64,000 nt of DNA from CAZEIW01 sp964512305 (GTDB lineage: Bacteria > Pseudomonadota > Gammaproteobacteria > Burkholderiales > Burkholderiaceae_F), in contig CAZEIW010000046.1 in assembly GCA_964512305.1 (NCBI GenBank), forward strand, positions 1 to 64,000, written 5' to 3'. A program made the position numbers and the translations under genes. Positions 44,848 to 54,182 of this stretch are shown here, piece after piece. The notes beneath the pieces were generated by a model that worked only from the letters and a program-made list of their open reading frames with translations, was not told the origin of the DNA and searched no databases. The first letter of the stretch is position 1. Every line of letters starts with the position of its first letter.

Positions 44848-45447
44848 ATGAGTAACGAACAAATGGGTTGGTTCAAGCGCCTCCTGGTCTTCCTCGGCCG
44901 GCCGAGCGCAAAGTATTCGCTGTTCACCCTGCTGGCGACCGGTTTCGTGCTCGGGATCGTCTTCTGGGGCGGGTTCAACACCGCGTTGGAGGCCACCAAC
45001 ACGCTCGACTTCTGCATCTCGTGCCACGAGATGCGGGATACCGTGTACCAGGAGTACCAGCAGACGATCCACTACAAGAACCGCACCGGCGTGCGGGCGA
45101 TCTGCTCCGACTGCCACGTGCCGAAGGACTGGACGCACAAGATCGCGCGCAAGATGCGGGCCAGCTTCGAGGTCTGGGGCAAGATCACCGGCGTCGTCGA
45201 CACGCCGCAGAAGTTCGAGGCCAACCGGATGCGGCTGGCGACCGACGAGTGGGACCGGATGACGAAGGCGCAGTCGCGCGAATGCCGCAACTGCCACAGC
45301 TTCGAGGGCATGGAGGCGAGCAAGCAGAAGCCGATGGCGCAGAAGAACCACGCGAAGGCGGTGCAGGAGGGAAAGATCTGCATCGACTGCCACAAGGGCA
45401 TCGCGCACCTGCTGCCGAAGGAATACAAGGGCGACGACGAGGAATAA
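44848..45447 (+). CDS. cymA: Tetraheme quinol/quinone cytochrome of the NapC/NirT/CymA family
   Basis: 199 residues from ATG 44848 with GGAG seven bases upstream. One N-terminal helix (residues about 23-42) anchors it in the inner membrane; CxxCH sites are at C56, C86, C146 and C178. NTLDFCISCHEM and KPMAQKNHAKAV are family landmarks. It connects the quinone pool with periplasmic cytochromes. Its place after the decaheme-porin pair completes the mto gene set. NapC of a nitrate reductase is the alternative, but no nap genes are near. Confidence 0.92.
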   Translation: MSNEQMGWFKRLLVFLGRPSAKYSLFTLLATGFVLGIVFWGGFNTALEATNTLDFCISCHEMRDTVYQEYQQTIHYKNRTGVRAICSDCHVPKDWTHKIARKMRASFEVWGKITGVVDTPQKFEANRMRLATDEWDRMTKAQSRECRNCHSFEGMEASKQKPMAQKNHAKAVQEGKICIDCHKGIAHLLPKEYKGDDEE

Positions 45448-45523
45448 GCGCCTGGGGACGACGCCGGCGCTTAAGAAACGTCCGACAGGCATCTTCGCCG
45501 CACTGCAACACGCCGTGGTGGCC

Positions 45524-45548
45524 TCGCTGCGGCATTTTGCCGCAGCGA
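45524..45548. terminator. Perfect 10-bp hairpin after the CymA-like gene
   Basis: TCGCTGCGGC(ATTTT)GCCGCAGCGA. No T run follows on either strand, so it is a possible pause or 3'-end structure between the CymA-like and thioredoxin genes. Confidence 0.45.
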
Positions 45549-45603
45549 CGGCGGCAGCTGTTCATGGCACAGTGACCCCTGCACAGAAAGGGCCGCTAAG
45601 TCC

Positions 45604-46080
45604 ATGAAGAAGTTGTGGTATCTGCTGCTCGCCGCGAGCATGGCGGTTTCGACCGCCTGCCTTGCGGGCGACCTGCCTTACGACGAGCACGCGAACGCCG
45701 CGGCCGGCGTGCGCGAGGCGCTGGCCGAGGCGCACGCGAGCCACAAGGACGTCCTGCTCGTGTTCGGCGCCAACTGGTGCCCGGACTGCCGCGCGCTCGA
45801 CGCCGCGCTGCATGCCAGGCAGGCGGCCGCGCTCGGCGAAAAGTTCGTGCTGGTCAAGGTCGACGTCGGCAACTTCGACCGCAACCTCGACCTGGCGAGG
45901 CACTACGAAGTTCCGCTGCAAAAGGGAATCCCGGCGGTCGCGATGCTGACCGGCGACGACCGGCTGCTGTACGTGACCCGCGGCGGCGAGCTCGCGAGCG
46001 CCCATCGCATGAGCGAGTCGGGAATCGTCGACTTCTTCTCGCACGTGCTCGCCGGGCAAACGGCCGCTCCCGGCCACTGA
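45604..46080 (+). CDS. Exported thioredoxin-family protein
   Basis: 158 residues with a signal peptide (YLLLAASMAVSTA). The active site is WCPDC (C59, C62) in VLLVFGANWCPDCRALD, and the cis-Pro is in KGIPAVAML. It resembles thioredoxin_7/DUF255-like periplasmic thioredoxins. Near multiheme cytochrome genes it could keep heme-binding CxxCH cysteines reduced for heme attachment, which is inference. It is followed at 174 bp by an outer-membrane protein with a Cys-rich N-terminus that may be its substrate. Confidence 0.85.
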   Translation: MKKLWYLLLAASMAVSTACLAGDLPYDEHANAAAGVREALAEAHASHKDVLLVFGANWCPDCRALDAALHARQAAALGEKFVLVKVDVGNFDRNLDLARHYEVPLQKGIPAVAMLTGDDRLLYVTRGGELASAHRMSESGIVDFFSHVLAGQTAAPGH

Positions 46081-46253
46081 ACCCCAAGCCGGCATCAATC
46101 GCGCGCGCCGCGTCGCCGGCAGCGCGCGAGCCCGGTCGCGCCCTGCGCGCCGGTCTTCCCGGGCGGCCACGGCGGTTGCGACGATATGCCGCAGCGCGCG
46201 CGCGCGCCGCACTGGCTAGACTTCGATCCGTGATCCATCGATTCGGAGGAGCG

Positions 46254-47297
46254 GTGAAGTCATTAGCTTTGCAATCAGAAAAATCGTGCCGGGCGCGGCT
46301 CCGCGCCGGCCCCGCCGTGCGGGCGTCGCTGTCGGCCGGTATCGCCGCCGCGGGGCTCGCCTTCGGCGGCGCGGCCTGGGCCTGCGCGACCTGCGGCTGC
46401 ACGCTGACCAAGGACTGGCTGGGCCCTCAGGCGGGCAACGTGTCGGGCTGGTCGGCGGCGGCCTCGTTCGACGTCATCGACCAGAACCGGCTGCGCGCGG
46501 GCAAGACCAACCTCGATCTCGCCGGCGCACAGGCGATCCTCAACCCGGGTAGCAATACGGGCAACGAAGTCGAGCTGCAGACGCTGACCCGAACGACGAC
46601 CCTGCAGGCCGACTACGGCAGCGCCGACTGGGGGGTCAGTATCCAGGTCCCCTTCGTCTACCGGTACCACACGACCTACCAGGACGGGACGCCCGCCGGA
46701 TACAACTTCAACCAGTTCAACGCGCTCGGCGACGCCCGCGTCATGGCGCGGTACGCGGGGTTTTCCAGGGACGAGAGCACGGGCCTCCTGTTCGGGATCA
46801 AGCTGCCGACTGGCAGCACGACCGAGCCTTTCAACGGGGACCTCGGCGGCACGGTCGATCCCAGCCTGCAGCCGGGCACCGGATCGACCGACGTGCTTCT
46901 GGGCGGCTACTACGCGGGCCAGGACGAGAGGCTCGGGTGGTTCGCGCAGGGCCTGTGGCAGCACGCGCTGGCGTCGCAGTACGGCTACACGCCGGGCGAC
47001 GCGCTGACGTTGAACCTGGGGCTGCGGTACGCGGAAATGGGGCAGGCCCTCACCCCCCTGCTGCAGCTCAACCTGATCCATCGCAACACCGACAGCGGCG
47101 TCAACGCCAGCACTTCGTTCGACGGCACCCCCCTCACCGGCGGCAACCTTGCGTACCTGGCGCCGGGCGTGTCGTGGCTGATCGGCTCGGGATTCAGTGC
47201 GTTCGGGTACGTGCAGGTACCGGTTTACCAGGACGTGAAAGGCGTGCAGTTGACGCCCCGGTATATCTTCTCGACCGGCATCCGGAAGGCCTTCTGA
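46254..47297 (+). CDS. Outer-membrane protein with N-terminal CxxCxC motif
   Basis: 347 residues from GTG 46254, with GGAGGA close upstream. The signal sequence is long (cleavage near GAAWA, about residue 43). The mature N-terminus begins CATCGCTLTKDW, three Cys in CxxCxC spacing, followed by strands typical of a beta-barrel (LQADYGSADWGVSIQVPFVYRYHTTY, read in two halves) and a C-terminal Phe. Transporter-like outer-membrane proteins with this Cys motif are seen near redox proteins; I know no assigned function. The Cys could bind metal, heme-free Fe-S or be a target of the neighbouring thioredoxin. Confidence 0.78.
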   Translation: MKSLALQSEKSCRARLRAGPAVRASLSAGIAAAGLAFGGAAWACATCGCTLTKDWLGPQAGNVSGWSAAASFDVIDQNRLRAGKTNLDLAGAQAILNPGSNTGNEVELQTLTRTTTLQADYGSADWGVSIQVPFVYRYHTTYQDGTPAGYNFNQFNALGDARVMARYAGFSRDESTGLLFGIKLPTGSTTEPFNGDLGGTVDPSLQPGTGSTDVLLGGYYAGQDERLGWFAQGLWQHALASQYGYTPGDALTLNLGLRYAEMGQALTPLLQLNLIHRNTDSGVNASTSFDGTPLTGGNLAYLAPGVSWLIGSGFSAFGYVQVPVYQDVKGVQLTPRYIFSTGIRKAF

Positions 47298-47646
47298 CGC
47301 CGGCCCGTGCGATGCGGCCGGCCGCCGCATCGCGGTGCCGTCAATGCCCGCATACCGGAGCGGGTGAGCGGCTTCGGCCGATTTCGCATCCCGTAACCGA
47401 GGTGCCTGTGTGACGGCGGCGGCCGGCCGCTGTCATGCAAAACCGTTGTGCACCGCGTTTTGGGCGTCGCACAACGCGAAATGCCCCATCAACACGCGAT
47501 ACGCGATGGTTCGACCTGCAACGAGTCGCCGCGCGCGCATGTCGGAGCGGCTGGCACGAGAATTGGCTTGTCCTTGACGCCGCACGCAGGGCAGAATGAC
47601 CGGCATAGCGCCCGCCGATGGCGGACGCCGACCGGGAGCCAGTTGC
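47298..47646. other. 349-bp intergenic region ahead of the GGDEF/EAL gene
   Basis: No gene supported. It holds an 8-bp inverted repeat CGTTGTGC/GCACAACG (47444-47451 and 47469-47476, 17-nt centre), which could bind a regulator, and a near-consensus sigma-54 promoter at 47552-47566. Confidence 0.5.
47552..47566 (+). promoter_or_regulatory. Near-consensus sigma-54 promoter
   Basis: TGGCACG-AGAA-TTGG matches the -24/-12 pattern TGGCACG-N4-TTGC except that the -12 GC reads GG. It is about 80 bp upstream of the GGDEF/EAL start. The mismatch at an important base keeps this tentative. Confidence 0.35.
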
Positions 47647-50103
47647 ATGACGCCCCGCATCCTGATCGTCGAAGACGAAGCCATCACCGCCCTCGACCTC
47701 AAGGGGCAATTGCGGGAGATGGGATACGTGGTCACTGGGACCGCCGCGTCGTCCGAAGACGCGATCGCGGCCGCGGCGCGCTCCAGCCCCGACCTGATCC
47801 TGATGGACATCATGATCCAGGGCAGCGTCGACGGCATCGAAACCGCGGCGATGCTGCGCGAGACCTGCCGCGCCGGGATCGTCTATTTGAGTGCGCTGAG
47901 CGACGAGGACATCCTGCGCCGCGCGACGGCGACGGGCGCGCACGGATACCTGGTCAAGCCGGTGAGGCCGGTCGATCTGCGCGCGACGATCGAGATGGCG
48001 CTCGCCAAGCGGGCGCTCGAACAGCGGCTGCGCGAGAGCGAAGAGCGCGTGCGCCTGATCGCGGACAACGTCGGGGGCATGATCGCGTACATCGATCACG
48101 AGCGCCGCTTGCGTTTCGTCAACCGCCGCGTATCCGACGCCCTCGGCTTCGACGCCGGGCGGCTGGTCGGGCGGCGGCTGACCGACATCCTGCGAGCGGA
48201 CCTCTACGAGCGCCTGCATCCCCACCTCGATCACGCCTACGCCGGCCGCACGGGCTCGTTCGAGGGCGAGGTCGACGGCCGTGTCGGGCTGGTGCACTAC
48301 GTCCCGGAGGGCGAAGGCGGCACGGTGCGCGGCGTGTACGTGCTGATCAGCGACATCACCGCGCGGGTCCGCGCCGAGCGCGCGCTGCGCGACGAAAAGG
48401 AGCGCTTCCAGGCGACCTTGCACTCGATCGGCGACGCGGTGCTGTCGGTCGACGCTCGCGGGCGCGTCGAGACCCTGAATCCGGTCGCCGAGACGCTGAC
48501 CGGGTGGGACGAGCGCAGCGCGGTCGGCAAGGACGCCGCGCTCGTGCTGCGGCTGGCCGACGAGAGCAGCGGCGAGGCGCTCGAGCCGCCGATCCGCGCG
48601 GCGATCAGCGAGGGCGCCGCCAGCCGGCTTTCCGAGCGCACGGTGCTGATCTCGCGCACCGGGCAGCACCACGCGATCGAGGACAGCTGCACGCCGATCA
48701 TGGACGCCAGCGGCCAGGTCGGCGGCGCCGTCCTGGTCTTCAGGGACGTGACCGAGCGGCGCCGGATGGTCGAGCGGCTGGCCTACCAGGCGCGGCACGA
48801 CCCGCTCACGGGCCTCCTGAACCGGCGCGAGTTCGAGCTCGCGCTGAAGGCGCGCTGGGACGACGCTCGCAGCTTCGGACACCGGCATGCGCTGCTGTAC
48901 ATCGACCTGGACCAGTTCAAGCTCGTCAACGAGGCCTGCGGCCACCACGCCGGCGACCAGTTGCTGCAGCAGCTTTCGGCGCTGATGGGCGACCGCATGC
49001 GCGGGAACGTGCTGGCCAGGCTCGGCGGCGACGTCTTCGGTGCGGTGGTGGATGAGGCGCCGCTGCACCGGGCACAGCAACTGGCCGAGCAGCTGATCCA
49101 CGCGATCGGCGACCACCGCTTTCATTGGGACCAGCGCGTGTTCCGGGTTGGGGCGAGCGTCGGCGTCGTCGCGATCGACGACCAGGTCGACGACTGCGCG
49201 AGCCTGCTCATCGCCGCAGACATGGCGTGCCAGCTCGCGAAGGACAAGGGCCGCTACCGGGTCCAGGTGTTCCGGTCCGACGACGTCGAGCTTCTGCGAC
49301 AGCGCGGCAAGGACTACTGGATCGCCCGCATCCCCGACGCGCTCGAGAACGACCGCTTCCGGCTGTTCGCGCAGCGGATCGCGCCCCTCGACCGCGCGCG
49401 CGCTTCAGGCCCGAAGTCGTTCGAGATCCTGCTCCGCCTCGAAGAGCGCGCCGGGATCGTGACGCCGCCGATGGCCTTCCTGCCGGCGGCCGAGAGCTAC
49501 AACATGATGCAGAAGATCGATCGCTGGGTGATCGACCGGCTGATCCGGGACGTCGCGCCGGGGCAGGGCGGTGCGTCCGCCGGGGGCGCCGGCACCAAAT
49601 ACTCGATCAACCTGTCCGGTGCCAGCCTTGCCGATCCGGACCTGGTCGAGTTCGTCGTGGAACGTCTCCATCGCACATCGCTCGATCCGTCGCAGCTGAC
49701 CTTCGAGATCACCGAGACGGCCGCCGTCTCCAATCTGGACCGCGCGATCAGCGTGGTGCGCCGCCTGCGCGGTCTCGGCTGCAAAATGGCGCTCGACGAT
49801 TTCGGCACCGGCCTGAGCTCGTTCGCGTACCTGCGCGCTTTTCCGGTCGATTTCCTGAAGATCGACGGCAGCTTCGTGAAGGACCTCACGACCGCGCCGC
49901 TTCACAGCGCGCTCGTCGAAGGCGTCAACCGCATCGGCCACGAGCTCGGGATCGAGACGGTCGCCGAGCACGTCGAGAACGAGGCGGTGCTGGAGCGCCT
50001 GCGCCAGATCGGGGTCGACTACGGGCAGGGCTATGCGATCCACGAGCCGCAGCCACTGCAGCAGATCCTCGAAGGGCGGATGCGGCAAACCGAGGTGGTG
50101 TAG
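47647..50103 (+). CDS. Receiver-PAS-PAS-GGDEF-EAL cyclic-di-GMP protein, likely phosphodiesterase
   Basis: 818 residues from ATG 47647 (GGGAG upstream); ATG 47596 is an alternative. Receiver domain 1-120 with phospho-acceptor Asp54 (LILMDIM) and VKPV Lys. Two PAS domains (about 135-255 and 265-375), then a GGDEF domain whose active site reads GGDVF (about 459), losing the catalytic Glu. The EAL domain (about 560-815) has EIL for EAL, INLSG, FEITET, LDDFGTG, LKIDGSFV, TVAEHVEN and QGY, so the metal and catalytic residues look intact. It likely degrades c-di-GMP, with the GGDEF domain as a possible GTP-sensing regulator. Confidence 0.9.
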   Translation: MTPRILIVEDEAITALDLKGQLREMGYVVTGTAASSEDAIAAAARSSPDLILMDIMIQGSVDGIETAAMLRETCRAGIVYLSALSDEDILRRATATGAHGYLVKPVRPVDLRATIEMALAKRALEQRLRESEERVRLIADNVGGMIAYIDHERRLRFVNRRVSDALGFDAGRLVGRRLTDILRADLYERLHPHLDHAYAGRTGSFEGEVDGRVGLVHYVPEGEGGTVRGVYVLISDITARVRAERALRDEKERFQATLHSIGDAVLSVDARGRVETLNPVAETLTGWDERSAVGKDAALVLRLADESSGEALEPPIRAAISEGAASRLSERTVLISRTGQHHAIEDSCTPIMDASGQVGGAVLVFRDVTERRRMVERLAYQARHDPLTGLLNRREFELALKARWDDARSFGHRHALLYIDLDQFKLVNEACGHHAGDQLLQQLSALMGDRMRGNVLARLGGDVFGAVVDEAPLHRAQQLAEQLIHAIGDHRFHWDQRVFRVGASVGVVAIDDQVDDCASLLIAADMACQLAKDKGRYRVQVFRSDDVELLRQRGKDYWIARIPDALENDRFRLFAQRIAPLDRARASGPKSFEILLRLEERAGIVTPPMAFLPAAESYNMMQKIDRWVIDRLIRDVAPGQGGASAGGAGTKYSINLSGASLADPDLVEFVVERLHRTSLDPSQLTFEITETAAVSNLDRAISVVRRLRGLGCKMALDDFGTGLSSFAYLRAFPVDFLKIDGSFVKDLTTAPLHSALVEGVNRIGHELGIETVAEHVENEAVLERLRQIGVDYGQGYAIHEPQPLQQILEGRMRQTEVV

Positions 50104-50152
50104 CGGCGTTCCGCGCCGTTCCAGGCGCCCCGGCACAATACAATGTCGCCCG

Positions 50153-50241
50153 GGAGGCGTGGCCGAGCGGTTGAAGGCACCGGTCTTGAAAACCGGCAAG
50201 GGTTCCGCCCTTCGTGAGTTCGAATCTCACCGCCTCCGCCA
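50153..50241 (+). tRNA. tRNA-Ser(UGA), CCA encoded
   Basis: Acceptor arms GGAGGCG and CGCCTCC pair fully; discriminator G and CCA follow. The anticodon loop CTTGAAA gives TGA (Ser), flanked by the 5-bp stem ACCGG-type arms. A long variable arm (AAGGGTTCCGCCCTT) marks a class II tRNA, and the T-loop is GTTCGAATC. About 89 nt with CCA, the normal size for tRNA-Ser. Confidence 0.97.
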
Positions 50242-50348
50242 GGATCAGGTAACTCGCTATTGCCAGCGCCGGAAGTCGTGACGCGGCTCGAGCTCGGATC
50301 TCCGGGTGGTGTCCAGAGGCTGAACGCAGTCCCCGGACACCGCTGGTC

Positions 50349-53300
50349 TCACTGGCGGATGGCAATGATGATCTGCGGATTACCGGACGTGCTCGCGCCT
50401 ACGAGGATGTTCCCGTCACCCGACACCGCTCCCATCGAGATCGAGCCGGTGCCCCCGCTGGCGGGCATCAGCGTGATCGTTCCGTCCGCGGCGATCGTGT
50501 AGGTCGTCTGACCGGACACGGTCTGCAGCACGCCGTCGGAATTGCCCGTGCCCGTGAAGGAGATGTTGCCTGCACCATCAGCAACGGCCGTCAGCAAGCC
50601 GCAACCAAAGCCCTTGGGCACCGGAGCAGCGGCGCCTGGAGCTGGCGCCAGCGGCTCCATACTGGTCGATCCCCGGCTATCGAAACTGTATAGGGCAACC
50701 GCGTACGTTCCTTTCAAGCTCGCGTTGCTCATGCCGCTGCCATGCTTCAACAGGAAGCCCATGTTCACCGGGGTTCCGGCTTGCCTGGCCAGCAATCCAA
50801 GCACCCCGCCAGCGGCGAGATTCAGTGAAGGAGGGCTTGCCGCGCTGTTGGACGAGATGACAGTCACTGCACCGCTCGGTGCAACCGAATAGGTACCGGT
50901 AGAGGTCGTCGGCGGCAAAGCGGTGCCGTCGCGGTTGTTGGTTCCGCTCGCTGAGAAGTTGCCGGCCCCATCGGCATTGAGCGCGATCACCTCCGAATGA
51001 AAGCCCGTCGGCACCGGCATCGGCGTGCCTTGTGCAACCATGTTCGGCTGGGTATTCGTCGGATCGTTGTAGAAAGTGACTAGAGTGTATTGGCCGTTCA
51101 GGCTGGCGTTCGAAAAGCCGCTGCCCGACCTGGCGATCGCGTCGATCGCCGGATCCGTACCGCTCCCCAACGCAACTGCCACCGCAACCGAACCGTCCGC
51201 GAGTACCGCACCCGATCGCGGCGTTGCGGATCCGGCTTGAAGCGTCAACGCATTTGACGTGCCGGTCGTTGTGATCGCATATGCTCCCGTCGTCGAGGCC
51301 GCCGGTGACTGGGTCCCGTCGTCGTTGGCGGAGACGACGAAGTTGAAGCTGCCGGCACCATCGAAAGGCCCGGCCAAGAAGATGTCGCTGAAACCGAGAG
51401 GCGTGGCCAGAGGCTGGCCCACCGCGGGAGCGGCCGGCTGCGTCGCCGTGCTGTGGAAGATGTAGTTGACCCCGAAGTAGGATCCGGTCATCAAGGCGTC
51501 CGCGGTGCTCGCGGCAGTCTTGACGCTGAAGTACGCCTGGTCGACGAGCTGCAGACCACCGGTGTCGCGCATGCGCAACTGTGCGTATCGCAAGTCACCC
51601 ACGGATTGGAGCGGCGCGAACGTTCCCGGGCAGCTGACTGCGAGGTTGGCGGCCGCTACCGTGTCGGGGTTCACAGTGACTGACGTCGCGGTCGGTGCTA
51701 TGTGCGCACTCCCGTCGGTCTCCGCATAACTGGTGGCCGACGATTGCAGCGAGCCGACGTACACCGTTTGCGGCGGGGCCGCCAGCGCATTGCGTGACCA
51801 GCTGACAACCTCGGTCGATTGCGCGGCTGCCTGAGTTCCCGTCGGATTCAGGAACGCCGAAACGAAGGCCGCAGACAGCGTGTTCCAGGCGGTCGCCGAA
51901 CCGGCGGCAGCTGCCGTGGGCGGCGCCAGGTTGAACTTGGTGAACGACGTCAACGCGGTGCCCGTTGCGTCGTATGGCGTGAAGGTGTAGGCCGCATACA
52001 TCGGAATCGTCGTCACGTCGACCGGTGCGGCAGCCCAGACGCCCTGTCCCCCGGGGCTAACTGTGGCTCCGGTCTGGATCGCCTTCCAATCCCATCTGAA
52101 GAAGCCGGTGTCGCTATTGATGGGTGCGGTCGAGGTTGGCGCCGTCGTCGGGGGCGTTCCCATCAGCGCCATATTGGAGCCGTTGTTGCACACGACGGTG
52201 CGCCGCAGCCAGACGCCGCTAGAAGGGAGGCCCGGCCCGGTTACCTTGACGCTGTTTACGTTGGCGGCGTTGGGGCCGTTCGGATTGAAATCGATCGCGA
52301 GCCCGCTGAGATACGCACTGACGTCACCCGCTGCGTCCACCGCGGTGTTGCGCTGAAGTCGGGAGTTGATCGAGGCGTCGTAGTCCTGCTGATTGCCGAT
52401 CAGGTCCCAGGTGACCGAGCTGCCGTCGGAAAGCGTGCGCGGCGAGGGAAGCAGCTGCGCATGAGTCGTGAAGCTCGATTGGGTCCCGTCGCTCAGCGTG
52501 TAATAGATGCGAACGATCGACTGGTTCTGGCCGGCGTTCGAATAGAAGAACAGGGTGTTCGGCAGGGCAATCGCGGCGCCGACGGACAACGGAGATGCGA
52601 GATCCGGAACCGCATCAGCCAGGTTCGTGTATCCGTTCTGCTTGAAGGCGGGGTCGACGACATCTGTGCAGCGAGCCGCGGTCGACCGCTGCGGGACCGG
52701 CAGGGCGACACAATCCTGCAATGCCTTCCGGACGTAGTCGATGTAGCTGGCCGGGGTCGCAGGCGGCGCCGACGACGCCGGCGGAGCGGGCAAGGGTGCC
52801 GGCGGCGCCGTGATCGTCGCGGCAGTGAGCGCGATGGCGGCAGAGGGCGCTTGGTTCGGTGCGTTGGCCGCCAGGATCAGGGTTGGACCGCCAGGTCCCG
52901 CGACGATCGACACGGCGTCGATCACCGCGTCCTGGCCGGTACCGTTCGCCGTCAGCGGGTCGGTCACCGGATTCAAGGTCGAGCTGACTTGATCGGCGGC
53001 AAGCACGTTCTTCAGGACGCTGTCGAGTGCCCCGACCGCCGCGGCCACCTCGCCCGGCGTGACGGCCGTGAGCGCCGCGGTGTTGGTGGGTTGGCCATTG
53101 GTCAGCAACGATGCCAAGGCGGTCGTCAATGTGCTGACGTTGGCGGTCGTGCTGCTGTTGTCAGCCGGTGCCGTCGCTGGGGCAAGCACCGAAACCATCA
53201 CCCCGGAAGGGGCATTCGCGGTCAGAGCGACTGGAAAGGCATAGGCGCCGGCAGGTATCGCATAGCTACCTTTCGCATCGGTTGGACTGGAAGACACCGT

Positions 53301-53489
53301 CGTTCCTTTGGCGTCAACCAGGGTAACCACGACGCCCACCTCAGGGGCCCCGCCGGACACGACACCATTGACTGAAACCATGGGCGGCGGGGGACTGCCT
53401 TCTCCTCCGCCGCAGCCAGCCAGTGCCCCGAAGGCACCCGCAGCGATTCCGGCCCATATCCATGCACTGCTCGACTTGGTCATCGCCAT
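50349..53489 (-). CDS. Large lipoprotein with three C-terminal repeat domains
   Basis: About 1046 residues; ATG 53489 or ATG 53483, both behind a GAGGGAAAGGGAG tract. The signal ends in the lipobox ALAGC, followed by GGGEGSPPPP. Residues about 35-110 look like a carboxypeptidase-regulatory type beta domain (GVVVTLVDAKGTTV, DAKGSYAIPAG). Three related units near the C-terminus share GSYFG/GQYTL/GTYAV, then GAGSFNF/GAGNFSA/GAGNISF and NDDG/NRDG/NSDG. The remainder is Thr/Ala/Pro-rich. A surface-exposed or periplasmic structural or adhesive role is possible; I do not recognise the family. GC is lower than in the metabolic genes. Confidence 0.8.
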   Translation of the reverse strand: MAMTKSSSAWIWAGIAAGAFGALAGCGGGEGSPPPPMVSVNGVVSGGAPEVGVVVTLVDAKGTTVSSSPTDAKGSYAIPAGAYAFPVALTANAPSGVMVSVLAPATAPADNSSTTANVSTLTTALASLLTNGQPTNTAALTAVTPGEVAAAVGALDSVLKNVLAADQVSSTLNPVTDPLTANGTGQDAVIDAVSIVAGPGGPTLILAANAPNQAPSAAIALTAATITAPPAPLPAPPASSAPPATPASYIDYVRKALQDCVALPVPQRSTAARCTDVVDPAFKQNGYTNLADAVPDLASPLSVGAAIALPNTLFFYSNAGQNQSIVRIYYTLSDGTQSSFTTHAQLLPSPRTLSDGSSVTWDLIGNQQDYDASINSRLQRNTAVDAAGDVSAYLSGLAIDFNPNGPNAANVNSVKVTGPGLPSSGVWLRRTVVCNNGSNMALMGTPPTTAPTSTAPINSDTGFFRWDWKAIQTGATVSPGGQGVWAAAPVDVTTIPMYAAYTFTPYDATGTALTSFTKFNLAPPTAAAAGSATAWNTLSAAFVSAFLNPTGTQAAAQSTEVVSWSRNALAAPPQTVYVGSLQSSATSYAETDGSAHIAPTATSVTVNPDTVAAANLAVSCPGTFAPLQSVGDLRYAQLRMRDTGGLQLVDQAYFSVKTAASTADALMTGSYFGVNYIFHSTATQPAAPAVGQPLATPLGFSDIFLAGPFDGAGSFNFVVSANDDGTQSPAASTTGAYAITTTGTSNALTLQAGSATPRSGAVLADGSVAVAVALGSGTDPAIDAIARSGSGFSNASLNGQYTLVTFYNDPTNTQPNMVAQGTPMPVPTGFHSEVIALNADGAGNFSASGTNNRDGTALPPTTSTGTYSVAPSGAVTVISSNSAASPPSLNLAAGGVLGLLARQAGTPVNMGFLLKHGSGMSNASLKGTYAVALYSFDSRGSTSMEPLAPAPGAAAPVPKGFGCGLLTAVADGAGNISFTGTGNSDGVLQTVSGQTTYTIAADGTITLMPASGGTGSISMGAVSGDGNILVGASTSGNPQIIIAIRQ

Positions 53490-53675
53490 CTCCCTTTCCC
53501 TCCGCACATTCGGCCCCGAGGTTCGCTCCGTGGCAGACCCTGGGGCGCCGCTAAACCGCCGTTGACTGCTGAATTCGAAGGCTTCGTGAGTCAGAACTTG
53601 TTCACGCAAGACGAGTGGCAGCAACCTCAATGAGGAGTCCGGATCGTCTGTTTCTGCGAGAGCCGCCGCTCTTTC

Positions 53676-53909
53676 TCAGCGCATTGAGAAAGCCGCGAGA
53701 ACGAGCCGGCCTTCGGCGGTCGCGTGACGCTTCTTTGCCGCGTCCGGCGTCTTCGCGACGCCGGTGGGCTGCGCCTCTCGAGCCAGTTCGCCGGCCGCTA
53801 TTTCCTGGCGCATTTCAACGAAGCGCTGCGCCGCCACCGCGGCCGGGACCGCGAGAGCGAGGACGAACAGCACGTCGTCAAGGCGGTGGTGACGGTAGCA
53901 ATTCGGCAT
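53676..53909 (-). CDS. Small membrane or exported protein (77 residues)
   Basis: ATG 53909 is preceded by GGAGGG with five bases spacing, an excellent ribosome binding site. The product has a hydrophobic segment VLFVLALAVPAAVAA (residues about 13-28), then a charged tail with RFVEMRQEI and AAKKRHATAEGR. It stands alone between a lipoprotein gene and a divergent regulator gene. No family recognised. Confidence 0.55.
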   Translation of the reverse strand: MPNCYRHHRLDDVLFVLALAVPAAVAAQRFVEMRQEIAAGELAREAQPTGVAKTPDAAKKRHATAEGRLVLAAFSMR

Positions 53910-54182
53910 TTAGCCCTCCAGTCGGTTGCCCGACACCTCGCCGCGAGCTTCCGGATCTCACTTGAAAAGTCTGGATGCCTGAACAAGGTGCGCAGTGCCG
54001 GCATGGTGAGCCTGCAAGGGGTTGGAGCGGAATAGGGAAGACGTCTATCCAAGTGGGCAGGCGTTGCCTGGCCATCTTTCCTGGAGAAAGTGATCAAAGG
54101 TTTATTGGCAGGTAGAGGACGCCGGCCTATGATCTAAGCGCCAGTGATCCGCCTCTGACTCGTCTTCGCGAATCGACCGACC

